From assembly GCA_000403945.1 (NCBI GenBank), contig APFI01000319.1, forward strand, positions 1 through 7,670: 7,670 bases of DNA, given 5' to 3'. Within the stretch, counting starts at the first letter, position 1. The number at the start of each line of letters is the position of its first letter. The translations under genes were made by a program, and so were the position numbers. Shown one piece after another: positions 6,501 to 7,670 of this stretch. This DNA is from Desulfovibrio sp. Dsv1. Lineage in GTDB: Bacteria; Desulfobacterota; Desulfovibrionia; Desulfovibrionales; Desulfovibrionaceae. A model generated the notes under the pieces. The model searched no databases, was not told where the DNA came from, and was given only the letters and a program-made list of their open reading frames with translations.

Positions 6501-6596
6501 TTAGTCGTCGTTCATCTTCTTGCCGAACAGGGCAAGAATAAGGGAGAAGAGAAAAAATCCGCCACTGATGAGTAGAACCTTCGTACCGAGATCCAT
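6501..6596 (-). CDS. 31-residue single-helix membrane peptide, unrecognised
   Basis: A very short gene I do not recognise. The product begins MDLGTKVLLISGG, continues as one hydrophobic segment (about residues 7-23, rich in Leu, Ile and Phe) and ends with a charged tail, FGKKMNDD. This is the layout of a single-pass inner-membrane small protein with the positive patch probably in the cytoplasm. A good ribosome site supports translation: AGGAG (6608-6604), 7 bases before ATG 6596. The same frame is open far upstream to 6881, but that extension is T-rich and lacks a ribosome site, so I reject it. A plausible promoter lies at about 7150 on the same strand, with a possible 129-residue gene between. 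Small proteins of this kind often attach to larger membrane complexes, but nothing here names a partner. Confidence 0.6.
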   Translation of the reverse strand: MDLGTKVLLISGGFFLFSLILALFGKKMNDD

Positions 6597-6645
6597 GATT
6601 GTGCTCCTTGCATTCCTGAAATGAATGTCCGGTCGCCCACGCTCA

Positions 6646-6670
6646 TCCGGCACAAGATATCCGTGCCGGA
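6646..6670. repeat. Inverted repeat upstream of the 31-residue peptide gene
   Basis: TCCGGCAC (6646-6653) and GTGCCGGA (6663-6670) form a perfect 8-bp stem around a 9-base loop containing GATATC. It lies about 50 bases ahead of the peptide start on the minus strand, so it could be an operator or a leader hairpin. No T run follows it on either strand, so it is not a normal terminator. Confidence 0.45.
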
Positions 6671-6702
6671 GAAGCATACGATGACTTGTGGAAGAAACGG
6701 AT

Positions 6703-7092
6703 TCAGGAAGCACGAGTGGGAGGAGCAAGGGAAAAAGGCAGCATGCCCCGGATTTCACGGGGACCGGGGATATGGTCATTGTCGCGAAAAAAAGAGAACT
6801 GCGTGAAAAAATGAGGATGAAAAATGATAGGGATGAGGTTGGAGACAAGAGAAAAACCAAACGATCCGGGCTCTGAGCCATCCAAGGCGCGGCAGCGCTG
6901 TTTGTTCCTCTGTTTCCGAAAGGGAACAGAGAGGGTGGGGAGTGCGGGAAAGGCGCTGGATGCCATAAACGGCTTGAAATTTACAAGCCCCAAGGATCGG
7001 GCCGATGCGTTTCGCCCGCAGGTCAGTAGGAAAATCATGATGATCCCCATACATATTCCGCAGAAAAGACAGGCCCGATGAGTGACGTTCAT
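6703..7092 (-). CDS. Possible 129-residue exported protein, unrecognised
   Basis: A tentative gene. The frame from ATG 7092 starts MNVTHRACLFCGICMGIIMI, a basic start followed by a hydrophobic core to about residue 25, then GRNASA-RS, which could be a signal-peptidase site. The rest is rich in Pro, Phe and Ser with no family motif. For: it sits about 25 bases after a promoter-like sequence, ahead of a well-supported small membrane gene on the same strand, and has a signal-peptide-like start. Against: no clear ribosome site, weak codon preference compared with neighbouring genes, and T-rich runs that would read as Phe by chance. The frame can also start at GTG 7101. It may be a decayed gene or an untranslated leader. 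Confidence 0.25.
   Translation of the reverse strand: MNVTHRACLFCGICMGIIMIFLLTCGRNASARSLGLVNFKPFMASSAFPALPTLSVPFRKQRNKQRCRALDGSEPGSFGFSLVSNLIPIIFHPHFFTQFSFFRDNDHIPGPREIRGMLPFSLAPPTRAS
6908..6931. repeat. Ten-base-pair hairpin with GAAA tetraloop
   Basis: CTCTGTTTCC (6908-6917) pairs with GGGAACAGAG (6922-6931), with one T-G wobble, around a GAAA loop on the plus strand. GNRA loops are typical of stable RNA hairpins, which hints at a plus-strand transcript. The stem lies within the tentative minus-strand gene, so it also argues against that gene. No promoter for a plus-strand RNA was identified. Confidence 0.4.
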
Positions 7093-7123
7093 GTCTTGCA
7101 CTCGTTTTTATCTTTAGATTCAC

Positions 7124-7150
7124 ACTATAAGGACAAGATCGACTTGTCAA
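7124..7150 (-). promoter_or_regulatory. Putative promoter with a perfect dyad between -35 and -10
   Basis: On the minus strand, TTGACA (7150-7145) and TATAGT (7129-7124) are 15 bases apart, slightly short of the optimum. The spacer holds most of the perfect inverted repeat GACAAG-ATCGA-CTTGTC (7132-7148), which overlaps the -35. This is the usual placement of a repressor operator, or of a site for an activator that twists a badly spaced promoter. It would drive leftward transcription toward the 129-residue frame and the 31-residue peptide gene. No regulator gene is next to it. Confidence 0.45.
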
Positions 7151-7523
7151 GCGAGGAGGATAAGGAGAGACATCACCTTTTTCAATAAAAATTGAATCAA
7201 AAAGCGTCATCTCTGTATTTCATCATGAGACACGCAATGATTTGTAGTAAATAATGCATGGAGTGTTAGTCGTAGCTATTCTCCATTCTGTTTCTTGTCG
7301 AGAAGTTGTAGGAGCAAAGCGTTTAAGGCAGAGAGAGCAGAATACATATAAAATTGAACAAAATAACGCCTTGCAGCGCCGTTGGCTTGGACGATGTGGG
7401 TGCGAGCCCAAATCACCACACGCGCTTTGGGTATGCTGAATAGAACATTGCTGTTCTTTCGAAGATTCAGAATAAACAGCGGAATTAATGACCTTCTAGC
7501 CTTGATTAGGTGCCCTAGCGACG
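7151..7523. other. A+T-rich stretch with no recognised gene
   Basis: The base composition shifts to noticeably A+T-rich compared with the transporter and thyX genes. Short frames exist on both strands (the longest is on the minus strand, 7584-7276), but none has a ribosome site, family motif or suitable codon use, and the longest would cross the presumed insertion-sequence end. It probably represents acquired or decayed DNA between the chromosome and the insertion element. Confidence 0.4.
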
Positions 7524-7670
7524 TGATCTGACAGTAGTCCCTTGAAAAGGAAAGGGAACTCCGTTTTGATGGAAGTGCACACAACTCATCAACCGGGCAT
7601 CATGCCCGGGGGTTCCCAATGGAAAGTTTTAACCAAAGCGTCATCAAGCACAAGACCGGCCTTCCCGGCC
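7524..7670 (+). mobile_element. Probable left end of an insertion sequence (IS481-like, truncated by window)
   Basis: The transposase start at 7619 implies that the element's left end lies shortly upstream. TGATCTGACAGTAG from 7524 begins with TG, as many IS3/IS481-group ends do, and follows the A+T-rich stretch. Inside are two hairpins: AGTCCCTT/AAGGGAACT around 7535-7559 and CCGGG/CCCGG around 7593-7609, the second just before the transposase start. Structures there can block translation from outside transcripts. The exact boundary cannot be fixed without the right end and the target duplication. Confidence 0.4.
7619..7670 (+). CDS. Transposase N-terminus, IS481/IS3 group (3' end outside window)
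   Basis: Only the first 17 codons are present: MESFNQSVIKHKTGLPG, running off the window edge. Transposases of the IS481 group often start with a similar stretch (x-Q-x-V-I-x-H-K-x-G-L-L-x-L) leading into a helix-turn-helix, and that resemblance is the basis for the call. A G run (7608-7612) lies 6 bases upstream as a weak ribosome site. Whether the element is intact cannot be seen. Confidence 0.5.
   Translation, partial: MESFNQSVIKHKTGLPG

Noticed and set aside
7276..7584. 102-residue minus-strand open frame
   Set aside because: No ribosome site or recognised motif, and it would cross the presumed insertion-sequence end.
7524..7618. Structured non-coding RNA (tmRNA-, 6S- or RNase P-like)
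   Set aside because: The hairpins prompted the idea, but none of the conserved cores of those RNAs is present and the transposase start explains the context better.
1..7670. tRNA genes, CRISPR arrays or a defence cluster
   Set aside because: No cloverleaf with a TTC-type T arm, no regularly spaced direct repeats and no recognisable defence genes were seen.

Overview
The window looks like a chromosomal segment from a sulfate-reducing deltaproteobacterium of the Desulfovibrio type. This rests on GC-rich coding sequence with strong G/C at third codon positions, the style of ThyX (flavin-dependent thymidylate synthase with a cysteine-containing tail) and the resemblance of several proteins to what I remember from that family. 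It is recognition from memory, not a search. The two ends carry mobile-DNA traces, and the right-hand part (about 7100-7520) is clearly more A+T-rich than the rest.

Layout, left to right. (1) 1-240: the broken remains of a P4-type phage/island integrase, running in from the left edge. (2) 585-1382 (+): thyX, with its own promoter and a strong terminator. (3) 1442-2403 (-): a scrambled pseudogene of a two-domain polyphosphate:AMP phosphotransferase (PPK2 family). It has several frameshifts, at least one in-frame stop, internal deletions and one piece now inverted. (4) 2396-3733 (-): an intact O-antigen ligase/polymerase-type membrane protein whose end overlaps the start of the phosphotransferase remnant, so the two were once an operon. 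(5) 3907-4569 (+): a NYN (PIN-like) nuclease-domain protein, divergent from the ligase. (6) 4691-6340 (+): a periplasmic amino-acid-binding protein and its ABC permease, followed by only the first 13 codons of what was probably the ATPase gene, then a terminator. (7) 6501-7150 (-): a 31-residue single-helix membrane peptide, a possible 129-residue exported protein upstream of it, and a promoter containing a perfect inverted repeat. (8) 7151-7523: an A+T-rich stretch with no recognised gene. (9) 7524-7670: the probable left end of an insertion sequence with the first 17 codons of its transposase.

How the genes fit together: ThyX makes dTMP. The ligase acts on surface polysaccharide at the inner membrane. 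The binding protein and permease import a polar amino acid but lack a local ATPase, so they would have to borrow one or be inactive. The window's most striking feature is genome decay: an integrase, a phosphotransferase and an ABC ATPase have all been lost or broken within 7.7 kb. I found no CRISPR array, tRNA, rRNA or recognised defence system. The least explained part is the leftward unit at 6501-7150.
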